Shown: positions 8,559 to 17,541 of the stretch, piece by piece
Numbering within the stretch: the first letter of the stretch is position 1
Layout of the letters: each line of letters starts with the position of its first letter
Source of the DNA: Leuconostoc citreum
Lineage (GTDB): Bacteria; Bacillota; Bacilli; Lactobacillales; Lactobacillaceae
Direction of reading: 5' to 3'
Assembly: GCF_004354555.1 (NCBI RefSeq)
Contig: NZ_PUFH01000001.1
Coordinates: 1 to 64,000, forward strand
Length of the DNA: 64,000 nt
Position numbers and translations under genes: made by a program
The notes under the pieces: model-generated
Seen by the model: only the letters and a program-made list of their open reading frames with translations
What the model was told of the DNA's origin: nothing
Database searches by the model: none

Positions 8559-10921
8559 GACTCAACCTCATACAATTTTTCAGGAACATGATCTAGCAAA
8601 CAAGAGACTTGCTTTTCGGCTAATAATGTCAAACTATGCATTGCGCGACTGGCGACAGTATACAGCAAACGCCTTTCTGAATCCTGCCCATAACGTGTAT
8701 TATCTGCGTGCCAGATAATAACGGCATCAAATTCCAATCCCTTAGCTAAGTAGGATGGCACAATAATGGTTCCCTGTGCCAAACGCTGATTCTCTGATTG
8801 AATCAATGTCACACTGGTATCTTGTAGCTGCTCGGACAGCAACTGAGCATCTGCCAACGTCTTTGTAATAATGGCTGTCGTATCGTGTTGCTGTGAATAC
8901 TCAGTTAATTGTTGCTGCAATTGATGTAACATGTCAGCTTCATTTGGTGACAACTTAACCCTAGGTTTTTGCCCTGAACGGTTGAAAGCCTCAATATTTT
9001 GGCCACCTTTGAGAATATATTTCGTAAAGTCAGTAATTTGCTGTGTCGAACGATATGTTTGCGTTAAGTTGACACGCTCAACACGGTCACTATCGAACAA
9101 CTTAGCAAAATCACGCGACAAGTTATTCGCATTATCTTTCGTAAAAATTGCTTGATTTAAATCACCCAACACGGTGAATTTTGCCCGTGGAAAACTGAAT
9201 TTCAGAAAAGCCAATTGAAATGGTGTGTAATCTTGAATTTCATCAATAAATAGGAAACGAATATCTCTTTCCCCTGTTTTACCAGTAATTAAATCATACA
9301 AATAAAGATATAGTGTTGTGTCAGTTAGCGATAACTGTTTATTTTTCAAATTATCGATGACTGTCTCAACGTGTTGCTGCCACTCAGATAAAGTTAGGTC
9401 AAACTGCGCTAAATCTAAGTAATTTGGTAATTGACGTAACAAGTCAACGAATTGGGCATTAATATTTAAAAAACTACCGCGTCTGATTTGACGCGCTAAC
9501 GGTTTCAGTGCTTGCGTAACAATTTGGCGAGATAAGAATTGGCGTTCGGCCTTTTCACTAGCAAATTCACGCGCCTTAGGGCCATCCCCCAGTTGCGCTT
9601 GACGTGTCCGCGAAGCGGCGTCATTTTCTTGATCATCGCCAACACGCACTTTCCCAGCACCCACTAATGTATCATATTCTTGCTTGGACAAATTCTCAAT
9701 GGCAAGTTCAACCCAATCTTTGCGCATTTCTGACCCAATGCGCGCACTCAAACTACGCATGAGTGTATCACGCGTGGCGTCCAGTCGTTGGCTCAATTTA
9801 TAGTTATCATTGTATTGATAATAAATTTCTGCAATACGTGTCTTAGAAATTAATGGTTCGCCACGGAACATCAGCGATCGCAATTTTAAATCTTTACGGT
9901 TCAAGTGTTGGGCATAGGCTGTAACAGCATCAAACATTGCTAAGCTCCCCTTAGCTAAAGCGATTGTGGATGAAGTTTGATCTTCTTCAAAACGCGCTTG
10001 CAACGTCTCAACTGCCATTTTTGGCAATCGTCGTGATGCATACTGATAAAAAGTCATTTGCACCATGTTTTGTTCACCTAATTCTGGTAAAACATTATCA
10101 ATATAGTCGTTGAATAATTGGTTTGGACTGAATAACACAACTTGGCCTGACGTTAATTTACCACGATAACGATACAATAAGTAAGCTACACGTTGTAGAA
10201 CAGCTGCCGTTTTTCCTGATCCAGCGGCACCTTGAACAAATAGCAAATCAGCGGCAGTATTACGAATAATTTTGTTTTGCTCTTTTTGGATTGTGGTGAC
10301 AATAGATTTCATTTTAGTTGATGATTCACCCGATAAGGCGCTCATCAACATCGCATCACCTATAGCTTCTTCCGTATCAAACAATGTAACAATCACGCCA
10401 TCTTCAATCTGGAATTGCCGTTTTAATGTGACGTGCGCACGCTGAGAACCATCAGGGGTTAAATAGGCCACATCACCTATACCACCGTCATAATAAATAG
10501 ACGCCACCGGCGCACGCCAATCATAGACTAAAAATTTGTTGTTATCGTCACTAAAAGAGCTCAAGCCAATATAGATTGTTTCTGCTTCACCACTGTCCGT
10601 AGCTGATTCGCTGAAGTCAATACGAGCAAAATAGGGTTTGTCAATTTGCTGCGTCAAAGTTGTAAAACGATGTTCTGCCCGCGTTTTTGAATTCTCACGT
10701 TCAGACAACATTTGCTGTTGCTGACGGATAGAAGCCGCTGTTTCGACAATACCAGAATAAGTATCTGTTTTTAGTCGCACGTCACCCCAACTCTGAGATA
10801 CAGTGTCAATATGCTTATTGGTACGTTTGATCTCAGCTGCTGTCGTTTTAAGCGACTTTTCCATAGCTTTCAGCGTTTTGTTAAGATATTGTGTTTCATC
10901 AATTTTGATTTGATTATCCAA
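8555..10921 (-). CDS. helD: HelD family RNA polymerase-associated helicase
   Basis: A 788-residue UvrD/Rep-like ATPase of the HelD type, which binds stalled RNA polymerase and releases it from DNA and RNA. The N-terminal charged, coiled region (residues 1-110) inserts into the polymerase in known HelD proteins; Walker A is 'GAAGSGKT' near residue 232; 'FLFIDEIQDYTPFQ' is the Walker B/DEXQ motif near 557; 'TYRSTQQI' and the C-terminal 'YTVASRAMHSL' are motifs IV and VI. It starts with TTG; the only nearby ATG is out of frame. The promoter TTGTAT (10980-10985), 17 bp, TATAAT (10957-10962) is clear. Confidence 0.92.
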   Translation of the reverse strand: MDNQIKIDETQYLNKTLKAMEKSLKTTAAEIKRTNKHIDTVSQSWGDVRLKTDTYSGIVETAASIRQQQQMLSERENSKTRAEHRFTTLTQQIDKPYFARIDFSESATDSGEAETIYIGLSSFSDDNNKFLVYDWRAPVASIYYDGGIGDVAYLTPDGSQRAHVTLKRQFQIEDGVIVTLFDTEEAIGDAMLMSALSGESSTKMKSIVTTIQKEQNKIIRNTAADLLFVQGAAGSGKTAAVLQRVAYLLYRYRGKLTSGQVVLFSPNQLFNDYIDNVLPELGEQNMVQMTFYQYASRRLPKMAVETLQARFEEDQTSSTIALAKGSLAMFDAVTAYAQHLNRKDLKLRSLMFRGEPLISKTRIAEIYYQYNDNYKLSQRLDATRDTLMRSLSARIGSEMRKDWVELAIENLSKQEYDTLVGAGKVRVGDDQENDAASRTRQAQLGDGPKAREFASEKAERQFLSRQIVTQALKPLARQIRRGSFLNINAQFVDLLRQLPNYLDLAQFDLTLSEWQQHVETVIDNLKNKQLSLTDTTLYLYLYDLITGKTGERDIRFLFIDEIQDYTPFQLAFLKFSFPRAKFTVLGDLNQAIFTKDNANNLSRDFAKLFDSDRVERVNLTQTYRSTQQITDFTKYILKGGQNIEAFNRSGQKPRVKLSPNEADMLHQLQQQLTEYSQQHDTTAIITKTLADAQLLSEQLQDTSVTLIQSENQRLAQGTIIVPSYLAKGLEFDAVIIWHADNTRYGQDSERRLLYTVASRAMHSLTLLAEKQVSCLLDHVPEKLYEVES

Positions 10922-10956
10922 TGTGCATCTCGCTCTCTTAAAAATTAAGTGTTTTA

Positions 10957-10985
10957 ATTATACGCTTTATCAGAGTAGAATACAA
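10957..10985 (-). promoter_or_regulatory. helD promoter
   Basis: TTGTAT (10980-10985) and TATAAT (10957-10962) separated by 17 bp on the minus strand. The -35 overlaps the T-run of the preceding tRNA terminator, so readthrough and initiation share bases. Confidence 0.7.
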
Positions 10986-11022
10986 AAAAGTGAGCAGTTT
11001 ATCTCAAAAATAAACTGCTCAC
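10984..11022 (-). terminator. Second terminator behind tRNA-Glu
   Basis: Thirteen-bp arms GTGAGCAGTTTAT / ATAAACTGCTCAC with a T-run on the minus strand. Confidence 0.8.
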
Positions 11023-11033
11023 CCGCACAATAT

Positions 11034-11060
11034 AAAAAGCCGCAACCGAAGTTGCGACTT
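11034..11060 (-). terminator. First terminator behind tRNA-Glu
   Basis: Stem AAGTCGCAAC / GTTGCGGCTT (one G-T pair) followed by TTTT on the minus strand, five bases after the tRNA end. Confidence 0.75.
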
Positions 11061-11064
11061 GATA

Positions 11065-11136
11065 TAGCTCGTGAGAGAATCGAACTCTCGATTCCGCCGT
11101 GAAAGGGCAGCGTCTTAGCCACTTGACCAACGAGCC
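11065..11136 (-). tRNA. tRNA-Glu (anticodon TTC)
   Basis: The 72-base cloverleaf has acceptor strands GGCTCGT and ACGAGCT (first pair G-T), an anticodon arm with loop CTTTCAC giving TTC, and a T arm with GTTCGATTC. CCA is not encoded. It stands alone behind a strong promoter and is followed by two terminators. Confidence 0.95.
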
Positions 11137-11176
11137 ATGGTCAGTGATGTCTGTATTGCTATCAGACAACTATATT

Positions 11177-11205
11177 AGTATAGCAAGAAAAAATAATCAC
11201 GTCAA
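11177..11205 (-). promoter_or_regulatory. tRNA-Glu promoter
   Basis: TTGACG (11200-11205), 17 bp, TATACT (11177-11182), 40 bp ahead of the tRNA. Confidence 0.8.
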
Positions 11206-11266
11206 CACTTTTTTTAAAAAATAACGCATCTCTGAATTCAGAAATAGTCTGTATGGTAAAAAAGCG

Positions 11267-12502
11267 CTATTTTTTAGGCTTTAATGTCATTAGCTTAGTC
11301 GGATCTATTGGCTTTCTATCTGACAACGTGTCATGTTTATAATATTGCCAAGGTCTCTCTGGATTGAATTCGGGATCAGTTGTCAATGGTAACCCATTCC
11401 GAAACCGCGTCAGTAACCAGTTTTCCAGTGGTTTAGGGATAGCTAATGTCTCAAATTCACTTGGTGACAACGCATAGCGAATACTTTTTTCATCGTTTGC
11501 AACGATTTTTTCGACCCAGTTAGGGTCAATAATGAGTTGACGTCCTAACGCAGCAAAAGTTGCGCCCAAATCCATTAGCGCTTCAACCTGACCTGGTTGC
11601 TTAAGTAGACCAGCAACCATAATAGGATACTGATCCGGCAAAGCTTGACGATAGCGTGACACAATCGGCGTGGTATCCTGCTTATCTCGAAAGGACGTCT
11701 GGGTTGCATCTTTTAACGATAAGTGTAAATAATCAACCGGTAACTGTGTCAGTTTTTGGGCAAAAGCAATTGAATCAGTTAGACTGATACCCGGCGTCGT
11801 TGATTCTTCGGGAGACTGTCGATACCCTAGCAGAAAGGGCTTTTCCGCATATTTTTTAATCGTTTGCGCTACTTTTGCCGTCACCGCCAAACCAAAACGG
11901 CTTCTTTTATCGCGCGTACCACCCCATATATCTTCACGTCGATTACTTTCTGGCGAGAAGAATTGCTGAAGGAGATAAAGATTGGCACCATGAATTTCAA
12001 CACCATCAAACCCAGCTAAAATCGCACGTTTTGTGGCTTGCGCAAAGTCGTTTATATTTTGCGCAATCTCCTCATGCGATAAGGCACGTGGCTGCTCGTG
12101 TTCGCCATGTGGGTAAGCTTGAGCGGAAGCCGAAACCGGTTGTTCGCCACGCAATATGGTTGTCGTTGATTGTCGCCCAGCAGCAACTAGCTGCAATACC
12201 GCTTTGGCACCACCCGATTGGATAGCACTTGCTAAGCGTCTTAAGCCAGGTATTTTATCATCATCAGCAATGCTGATTGCGCCTTCCCAGCCACGACCCA
12301 ATGGGTTAACATAAGCTGCTTCAGCAATAACTAATCCGACACCTTTTGAGCGTAATTGATAGTAAGCAAGTTCGTCGGTTGTCACGCTGCCATCTTCAAA
12401 AGAAGCTCGCAAAGTCGTTGGTGCCATAACCACACGATTTTTCAAGGTAATGGCTTTATTTGGGAAAATAAAATTGTCTAAAAAATCATAATTCATCTGC
12501 AT
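11267..12502 (-). CDS. Old Yellow Enzyme family NADH:flavin oxidoreductase
   Basis: A 411-residue TIM-barrel flavoenzyme of the OYE family. The N-terminus 'LKNRVVMAPTT' binds FMN; 'FDGVEIHGANLYLLQQFFSPESNRR' contains the family's HGA-x-x-YLL substrate motif near residue 175, with the following 'DIWGG' segment; 'VAGLL' and 'AALGRQLI' form the phosphate end of the FMN site. It likely reduces alpha,beta-unsaturated carbonyls with NAD(P)H. It sits 34 bp behind an Rgg-type regulator. TATAAT (12509-12514) lies exactly six bases before the first ATG and no Shine-Dalgarno is well placed, so the message may be leaderless; a second in-frame ATG is two codons on. Confidence 0.88.
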   Translation of the reverse strand: MQMNYDFLDNFIFPNKAITLKNRVVMAPTTLRASFEDGSVTTDELAYYQLRSKGVGLVIAEAAYVNPLGRGWEGAISIADDDKIPGLRRLASAIQSGGAKAVLQLVAAGRQSTTTILRGEQPVSASAQAYPHGEHEQPRALSHEEIAQNINDFAQATKRAILAGFDGVEIHGANLYLLQQFFSPESNRREDIWGGTRDKRSRFGLAVTAKVAQTIKKYAEKPFLLGYRQSPEESTTPGISLTDSIAFAQKLTQLPVDYLHLSLKDATQTSFRDKQDTTPIVSRYRQALPDQYPIMVAGLLKQPGQVEALMDLGATFAALGRQLIIDPNWVEKIVANDEKSIRYALSPSEFETLAIPKPLENWLLTRFRNGLPLTTDPEFNPERPWQYYKHDTLSDRKPIDPTKLMTLKPKK

Positions 12503-12508
12503 TGTTCT

Positions 12509-12514
12509 ATTATA
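12509..12514 (-). promoter_or_regulatory. -10 box six bases before the OYE start codon
   Basis: Perfect TATAAT with no recognisable -35, in the 34-bp gap after the rgg-type gene. A missing -35 suits an activator-dependent promoter, and Rgg proteins often activate the adjacent gene; that link is inferred. Confidence 0.5.
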
Positions 12515-12536
12515 ATCCTAAAAAATGTATAGCTAC

Positions 12537-13451
12537 TTATTTTTTACCTAATACAAGTGTTTTTAATTGATTAAAGTTGTGCTGCATGATTTTTTCGTAT
12601 CTGAGCCACTGTTGCTCGTGCTGCATAAAATATACCGCTTCAGTCAACTGACTGTACAACGCCTTAGATTGTGCAATTTGGTTAGATCTAAGCGCAACTA
12701 TAATACTGGTCATTTTTTTCAATGCATTGGCATGCCAACTAAATTCTTGTGACGGTACTTGTAATAAATGTCGTGCTATGTCGTCAGCAGCAGCAAACTG
12801 TTGTACCTGTAATGCAGCAATTATCATTTTATAGTGTAATTCAACTAAACTGTCCAAGATAAATGGTTGACTGTCACCGGATAATGTTGAAAAGTGCTGC
12901 CTTTTTGTTAAGTTATTAACAATTTGATTATAGCGTAACTTTACTTGTTCATAAGGTAAATAAAGCATTGTATTTAAAAATATTCTGATTTCATTTTTTT
13001 CACAATATTTTGTTGTCCCAATAATCTCTTGTATCGTCGCGCGCATGTTTTGGATATACTGCTCTTCTTCTTGTGCACTGGCTGTTAAATTAATCCGATG
13101 GAGCACTTGCAATATCGGCCCAACACGATGTGAATTTTGATATAAACTGACGGCTTGTGTCACGCTATCAGTTAAAGACACAAACTGTCCAGAGATCACT
13201 TCAGCGATCTCATTTTCAGGACGCAATAACATGGCATAAGTTAAGAACTCATCGAAATCAACCCCCAAAGCCGTAACAATTGACATCAATCTTGTCATTG
13301 CTAAATCACCTTCACCATTGAGATAAGCATAGAACCGACTACGCGAAATGTTGGCTTCCGTCAATATCTCTTTGACGGATATATTTTTTTCATGAAAAAA
13401 ATATTTCAAAGCATCACTATAATAATTTTTTCCCGCCTGCATTTGTCCCAT
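12537..13451 (-). CDS. Rgg/GadR/MutR-type transcriptional regulator
   Basis: A 304-residue protein with an N-terminal XRE helix-turn-helix (about residues 10-65, 'ISVKEILTEANISRSRFYAYLNGEG') and a long all-helical C-terminal part with repeated pairs of helices, the layout of Rgg regulators that read short peptides or metabolic cues. TTAGGGGGC precedes the ATG. It is co-oriented with the downstream OYE gene and is its likely activator. I searched both flanks for a short hydrophobic pheromone gene and found none, so it may be a GadR-like stand-alone member. Confidence 0.75.
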   Translation of the reverse strand: MGQMQAGKNYYSDALKYFFHEKNISVKEILTEANISRSRFYAYLNGEGDLAMTRLMSIVTALGVDFDEFLTYAMLLRPENEIAEVISGQFVSLTDSVTQAVSLYQNSHRVGPILQVLHRINLTASAQEEEQYIQNMRATIQEIIGTTKYCEKNEIRIFLNTMLYLPYEQVKLRYNQIVNNLTKRQHFSTLSGDSQPFILDSLVELHYKMIIAALQVQQFAAADDIARHLLQVPSQEFSWHANALKKMTSIIVALRSNQIAQSKALYSQLTEAVYFMQHEQQWLRYEKIMQHNFNQLKTLVLGKK

Positions 13452-13546
13452 AATTGCCCCCTAAAAAACTGTTATCACATAACAATTATTATAAGTATAC
13501 CTAGCTAACAATAGCCCTGTCAAACAATTAGTGAAAAAAATAACAC

Positions 13547-13578
13547 AAAAAAAGAGCTACGATTGTAGCTCTTTTAAT
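13547..13578 (-). terminator. Terminator after the LysM protein gene
   Basis: AAAAGAGCTAC / GTAGCTCTTTT arms with a four-base loop and a seven-base T-run on the minus strand. Confidence 0.85.
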
Positions 13579-13596
13579 ACAATAATATGCTTCTAA

Positions 13597-14196
13597 TTAA
13601 TACCAACCTGTAGCTTGTGAATGTGCCCAAGCATTTTCAGCTGTACCATAACGCGCTGAAATGTATGACTTCATGGCATTCAATTGATCATTGTAGTCAG
13701 TTGAGTTACCACCGTATACGGCACGAGCTTGTGGTGACAATTGACCAATACCGAAATATTGTCCATTGGCTGCGTTAACATTGCCACCTGACTCACGAGC
13801 AATCAAAGCATCTAAAGCAGCAGAAGAAGTGGCTTGTGGTGCAGATACTTGTTGTACTGGTGCTGGTGCTGCAACAGCCTGTTGTACTGGTGCTTCAACT
13901 TTAGCAGCAGGTGCAACAACTTGTTGTGCTGGTTGGGCCGTTGCTGCCTTTTCAGCGAAACTCAAGTGTTGACCAACAACAATCATGTTCACATCGCTAA
14001 TGTTATTGTTTGATGCAATTTTTTCAACCGTTGTGTTGAATTCTGATGATAACTTGTTTAATGTATCACCTGACTTAACAATATAATCTGTAGGTAAGTT
14101 TTGGTTTGTTGTGTCCGCATTGGCGTTTGAAGCACCGAATGCAAATGCACCTGCAACACCTGCAGCAATTGTTAATGACTTTTTAAAACTAAACAT
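13597..14196 (-). CDS. Secreted LysM protein with C-terminal Apf/transglycosylase-like domain
   Basis: A 199-residue exported protein. The signal peptide is 'MFSFKKSLTIAAGVAGAFAF' followed by GASNANA with cleavage before DTT. One LysM domain (about 37-82, 'YIVKSGDTLNKLSSEFNTT') binds peptidoglycan; residues 85-130 form an Ala/Pro/Gln/Val-rich linker with repeated APVQQ; the C-terminus 'ARESGGNVNAANGQYFGIGQLS' and the final 'AWAHSQATGWY' match the short transglycosylase-like domain of aggregation-promoting and IsaA-like proteins. It probably acts in wall turnover or cell shape. Direct repeats of ACGTAAG lie just upstream of its start. The linker is a possible acceptor for the GtfA/GtfB pair, which is only an inference. 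Confidence 0.85.
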   Translation of the reverse strand: MFSFKKSLTIAAGVAGAFAFGASNANADTTNQNLPTDYIVKSGDTLNKLSSEFNTTVEKIASNNNISDVNMIVVGQHLSFAEKAATAQPAQQVVAPAAKVEAPVQQAVAAPAPVQQVSAPQATSSAALDALIARESGGNVNAANGQYFGIGQLSPQARAVYGGNSTDYNDQLNAMKSYISARYGTAENAWAHSQATGWY

Positions 14197-14315
14197 GTAA
14201 TTTTGACCTCTTATATATTTATTTACTTACGTTGTGTTCTTACGTTATGTACAATATTCTATGCTCGAAATATAATAGCCAAACATCGGAACCGTTTCAG
14301 TTATATTACGGTCTG

Positions 14316-14357
14316 TTATTTATTAAACATAATAGTATATATGTGTTTAATAAATAA
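14316..14357 (-). terminator. Inverted repeat at the 3' end of the 5'-nucleotidase gene
   Basis: Perfect 14-bp arms TTATTTATTAAACA / TGTTTAATAAATAA separated by 14 bases, one arm covering the nucleotidase stop codon. It has no GC core and no clean T-run, so it may be a weak terminator or an mRNA-stabilising stem. Confidence 0.5.
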
Positions 14358-15852
14358 CCTTTAATTGCAGTTTTGGTGTTTCTGGTAACTGATTGTGTGC
14401 TTTAAAATACGATACCAACATATCTTGAATCGTCTCATCCCCACTAAAAATCGTTTCAGCATCGCGATAGGCTGTGTAATCGCCACCACCAGCAGCACGA
14501 TAACTGTTCATCGCGACCGTAAATAAATCACTATCAGCAACCGCCTGACCATCAAAGCTTAGTTCTGTGATACGTTGTCCTACTGGTTGCTTAACATCAA
14601 TGGTATAACTAATGCCAAATGCCAAATCATAGTTGTAGTGTTCAACCTTAGGGTATAGCCACGATGGATTAACTGTCAGCTTGCCGGATTCAAGTACAAA
14701 ATAATCCGCAGTATGCTCAAGCGCTGTTTTTAATGCTGAACCGCTAACACGTTTGGTGACTAACGTATTGTCAAACGGATAATTTTGTAAGATTTGACGT
14801 AATGTGAGGTTGGCTGGTAATTCTGATGGATTATTATTCAAACTGACAAGCGCAATGTCAGCTTGCGTTGCAGAAAGCTCAACATGCGCAATCCATTGTA
14901 ATATATCATTACCAAATTGTGCCAGCGCTAAAGGTTGCGCTAGTGGTATGGCACTTGTTAATTGCGTAATTGGTTGATCCAGCCACCTTTGGACACGTTC
15001 ATTGAGTGGCGCCAAAGCCGCGACAATGTCGGGACGAGCCGTATGACCTACTGATGCCGTTGTGGCATTAAATACCCATTCAGTATCATGCTTCGTGCCA
15101 ATAATTTCTGCATACATACGTGCTTGATTCGGCATTTGTAATGTTAAAACCCCATTAACAACTTGTGGTGCAACATTGCCGTGCTGATGCCCTGTTAATA
15201 AGATATCTAAATCCAGCTGTTCTGTGAGTTGATAGGCAATATTTTCATCTGTTTGACTCAATTGTTGTCCCGTAACTAAATCACGCTCGTACCCGCCATG
15301 ATAAACCCCGACAACAACATCCGCATTTTCTCTCAAATACATCACTGTTTTTTGTGCTTTAATGCGTGGTGACTCAATACGAATACCAGCCAAATGTTCA
15401 GGATTTTCCCAGATATTAATATAATCAGTCACCAGACCAATCAACCCAACGGTCGTGCCATCAGCTAATGTTTTGATTTGTGCTGGGTACAGTGTTTCAC
15501 CATTGCTGTCTGTAACATTTTCAGCAATAACCGTTGCGTTTAATTGTGACAAATGTTTCTCTAGCGCATGATAGCCGTAGTTAAAATCATGATTTCCCAA
15601 AGTCACGTAATCATACCCCGCAAGATTCATTGCGGTTGTCACCGCATCTATATCCTGGTGTTGCTGTAGGTACTGTAACATTGGTGAGCCCTGATACATA
15701 TCGCCACCATCAATAATGATTGTGTTTCCATCCTTGTGGAAATTATAAGCAGCATTGGCCATGCCAAGTGACTGATTACCTGATTGTATATAATCTGTTG
15801 GTAATAAGTAACCGTGAACATCTGACGTATAATACAATTTAAAGTGCTTCAT
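14347..15852 (-). CDS. 5'-nucleotidase / metallophosphatase
   Basis: A 501-residue two-domain enzyme of the UshA/YfkN class that strips phosphate from nucleotides. The metallophosphatase domain shows 'DVHG' (residue 12), 'IIDGGDMYQG', 'TLGNHDFNYG', 'GVYHGGYE' and 'LTGHQHG', the five metal-ligand blocks. The C-terminal domain has 'FGNDILQW', 'AMNSYRAAGGGDYTAY', the nucleotide-binding part. No signal peptide is present, so it should be cytoplasmic. Of two adjacent ATGs the second is preferred because AGGAG lies seven bases before it. It follows the phn importer behind a terminator hairpin, which suggests it processes imported phosphate compounds. Confidence 0.88.
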   Translation of the reverse strand: MKHFKLYYTSDVHGYLLPTDYIQSGNQSLGMANAAYNFHKDGNTIIIDGGDMYQGSPMLQYLQQHQDIDAVTTAMNLAGYDYVTLGNHDFNYGYHALEKHLSQLNATVIAENVTDSNGETLYPAQIKTLADGTTVGLIGLVTDYINIWENPEHLAGIRIESPRIKAQKTVMYLRENADVVVGVYHGGYERDLVTGQQLSQTDENIAYQLTEQLDLDILLTGHQHGNVAPQVVNGVLTLQMPNQARMYAEIIGTKHDTEWVFNATTASVGHTARPDIVAALAPLNERVQRWLDQPITQLTSAIPLAQPLALAQFGNDILQWIAHVELSATQADIALVSLNNNPSELPANLTLRQILQNYPFDNTLVTKRVSGSALKTALEHTADYFVLESGKLTVNPSWLYPKVEHYNYDLAFGISYTIDVKQPVGQRITELSFDGQAVADSDLFTVAMNSYRAAGGGDYTAYRDAETIFSGDETIQDMLVSYFKAHNQLPETPKLQLKVIY

Positions 15853-15863
15853 CATTTTCTCCT

Positions 15864-15888
15864 AAAAAAAGACGACCTAACTGTCGTC
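15864..15888 (-). terminator. Terminator between phnE and the 5'-nucleotidase
   Basis: GACGAC / GTCGTC with a six-base loop and a seven-base T-run that directly abuts the AGGAG site of the next gene. The short stem may allow partial readthrough, making the nucleotidase a low-level distal gene. Confidence 0.65.
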
Positions 15889-15898
15889 CCCTTAATAT

Positions 15899-16708
15899 TT
15901 AACCATGTAGAATTTTATGTCTCAGCTTATCTGATAAAATTTCTACCACGAAAACGAGAACAAACAGGCCAATTAAAATCGCCCCTACTTGATGCCAATG
16001 GTAAGCACTTAAGGCAAAAATCATTGGTGCGCCAATCCCTCCAGCACCAACTAACCCCAAAATTGTTGCTTCTCTCAGATTCATATCAAAACGATAGACT
16101 AAAATCGAAATGAAATCAGGCCCAAGCTGTGGTAAAACACCATATCGTATTTTTTGAAAAAGTGTTGATCCAAAAGCATCTAATGACTCTAAAATACCCG
16201 AGTCCAAATCTTCAATCGTCTCAATAAATAGTTTAGAAATCATGCCGATTGATACAATGGCCAACGTCATAACCCCTGCAAAGGGTCCCGGCCCAGTCAC
16301 ACGAATAAACATTAACCCATACACTAATGATGGGATAGTCCGTATAGCCATAATAATGAACCGCGTGACTAACACAACTGGTTTTGGCACAATATTAGTC
16401 GCTGAGATAAAAGATAGTGGCACAGCAATGATTGCCCCAACCAACGTACCCAAGAAAGCAATGGCAATCGTTTGTAGAATTAAATACATCACACCACTAT
16501 CGCCTAAACCAAATAATAAGCTAGTATCTGGTGTGAATATGCCTGTTAAAATATTTTTCCCAATGTCAAAACCTTTTGTTGTCATTTGGGCCCCACCCAA
16601 AGCGGGTGAAGCGGACAACAGTAAGATGAGCAAAATTATAATTGTAACAGCATATTGTAGACCACGCCGTGGTTCTTTACTGAGAACTGACTCTAATTTC
16701 TTATTCAC
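15899..16708 (-). CDS. phnE: Phosphonate/phosphate ABC transporter permease (second PhnE)
   Basis: A 269-residue inner-membrane permease with about six helices. The EAA-type loop 'GSTLFQKIRYGVLPQLGPDF' near residue 185 contacts the PhnC ATPase. The C-terminal half 'VYRFDMNLREATILGLVGAGGIG' is typical of PhnE. It is eleven bases behind the first permease and forms a heterodimer with it. Confidence 0.9.
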   Translation of the reverse strand: MNKKLESVLSKEPRRGLQYAVTIIILLILLLSASPALGGAQMTTKGFDIGKNILTGIFTPDTSLLFGLGDSGVMYLILQTIAIAFLGTLVGAIIAVPLSFISATNIVPKPVVLVTRFIIMAIRTIPSLVYGLMFIRVTGPGPFAGVMTLAIVSIGMISKLFIETIEDLDSGILESLDAFGSTLFQKIRYGVLPQLGPDFISILVYRFDMNLREATILGLVGAGGIGAPMIFALSAYHWHQVGAILIGLFVLVFVVEILSDKLRHKILHG

Positions 16709-16719
16709 GTGCGCTCTCC

Positions 16720-17541
16720 TTAACTTAAATGCTTTCGCAATTTTTGACTCGTCGTTTCAATAATCACGACTGCAACAAAAATTGACAATAAAATCATTCC
16801 GACACTCTGGAATTCACGCCAACCAATTTTCTCATTCAAAATCATACCAATGCCACCAGCGCCAACATAGCCTAGTATGGCGGCATAACGCACATTTCCT
16901 TCAAAAGCAAATAATGACGTTGAGAGATACGTTGGTAATATTTGTGGCAAAATCGTTGTAATAAATGAACGTGCTGGGCTTGCCCCCGTGGCAATGAGTG
17001 CTTCGTAGGCACCCATATCAACTGTTTCAATATATTCAAACAGTTGCTTACCCACAAAACTAAAACTAAACAAAAAAATTGCCACAGTACCAGCAAACGT
17101 ACCCAAACCAAAAATATAAGTTGCAATCAATGCTGAGACTAATGTCGGAATTGTTCGCACGACTGTTAAAATAAAACGCACAACTAAATTCACAACACGA
17201 TTACTCGTCACATTGTTAGCGGCAAGAATGGCAAAAGGTAACGCCACAACAGCACCAAAAAATGAGCCTAAAAATGACATCTGAATGGTCATCAATAATG
17301 GTCGCCAAACTTGCATAAAATAAGATAATTTAGGTGGAAACATGCTGCCAAAAATTTTCCAAAATCCTGCAAAGTTGGTAAATAAAGTGACCAGACTAAA
17401 GCCCGTCACCCAAACAGATATGGCGATACCAATAATGAACAAAAAGAGGATTAGAGGTAGTCGCGTAAATTTTTGAGATACTGTTTTACCATTACCCAAT
17501 GTGTAACTTTCAGCTTCAAATAACTTATCATACCAACCCAT
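16720..17541 (-). CDS. phnE: Phosphonate/phosphate ABC transporter permease (first PhnE)
   Basis: A 273-residue permease with six predicted helices; the coupling loop reads 'ATGASPARSFITTILPQILP' and the C-terminus has 'GNVRYAAILGYVGAGGIGM', both PhnE features. Its ATG overlaps the last base of phnC (TAATG-type junction), so phnC and phnE are translationally coupled. Two paralogous permeases in tandem are common for phn loci of Firmicutes. Confidence 0.9.
   Translation of the reverse strand: MGWYDKLFEAESYTLGNGKTVSQKFTRLPLILFLFIIGIAISVWVTGFSLVTLFTNFAGFWKIFGSMFPPKLSYFMQVWRPLLMTIQMSFLGSFFGAVVALPFAILAANNVTSNRVVNLVVRFILTVVRTIPTLVSALIATYIFGLGTFAGTVAIFLFSFSFVGKQLFEYIETVDMGAYEALIATGASPARSFITTILPQILPTYLSTSLFAFEGNVRYAAILGYVGAGGIGMILNEKIGWREFQSVGMILLSIFVAVVIIETTSQKLRKHLS

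Noticed and set aside
13766-13972. Cys/Ala/Thr-rich 68-codon frame opposite the LysM gene
   Set aside because: It is the complement of the repetitive Ala/Pro/Gln linker codons, not an independent gene.
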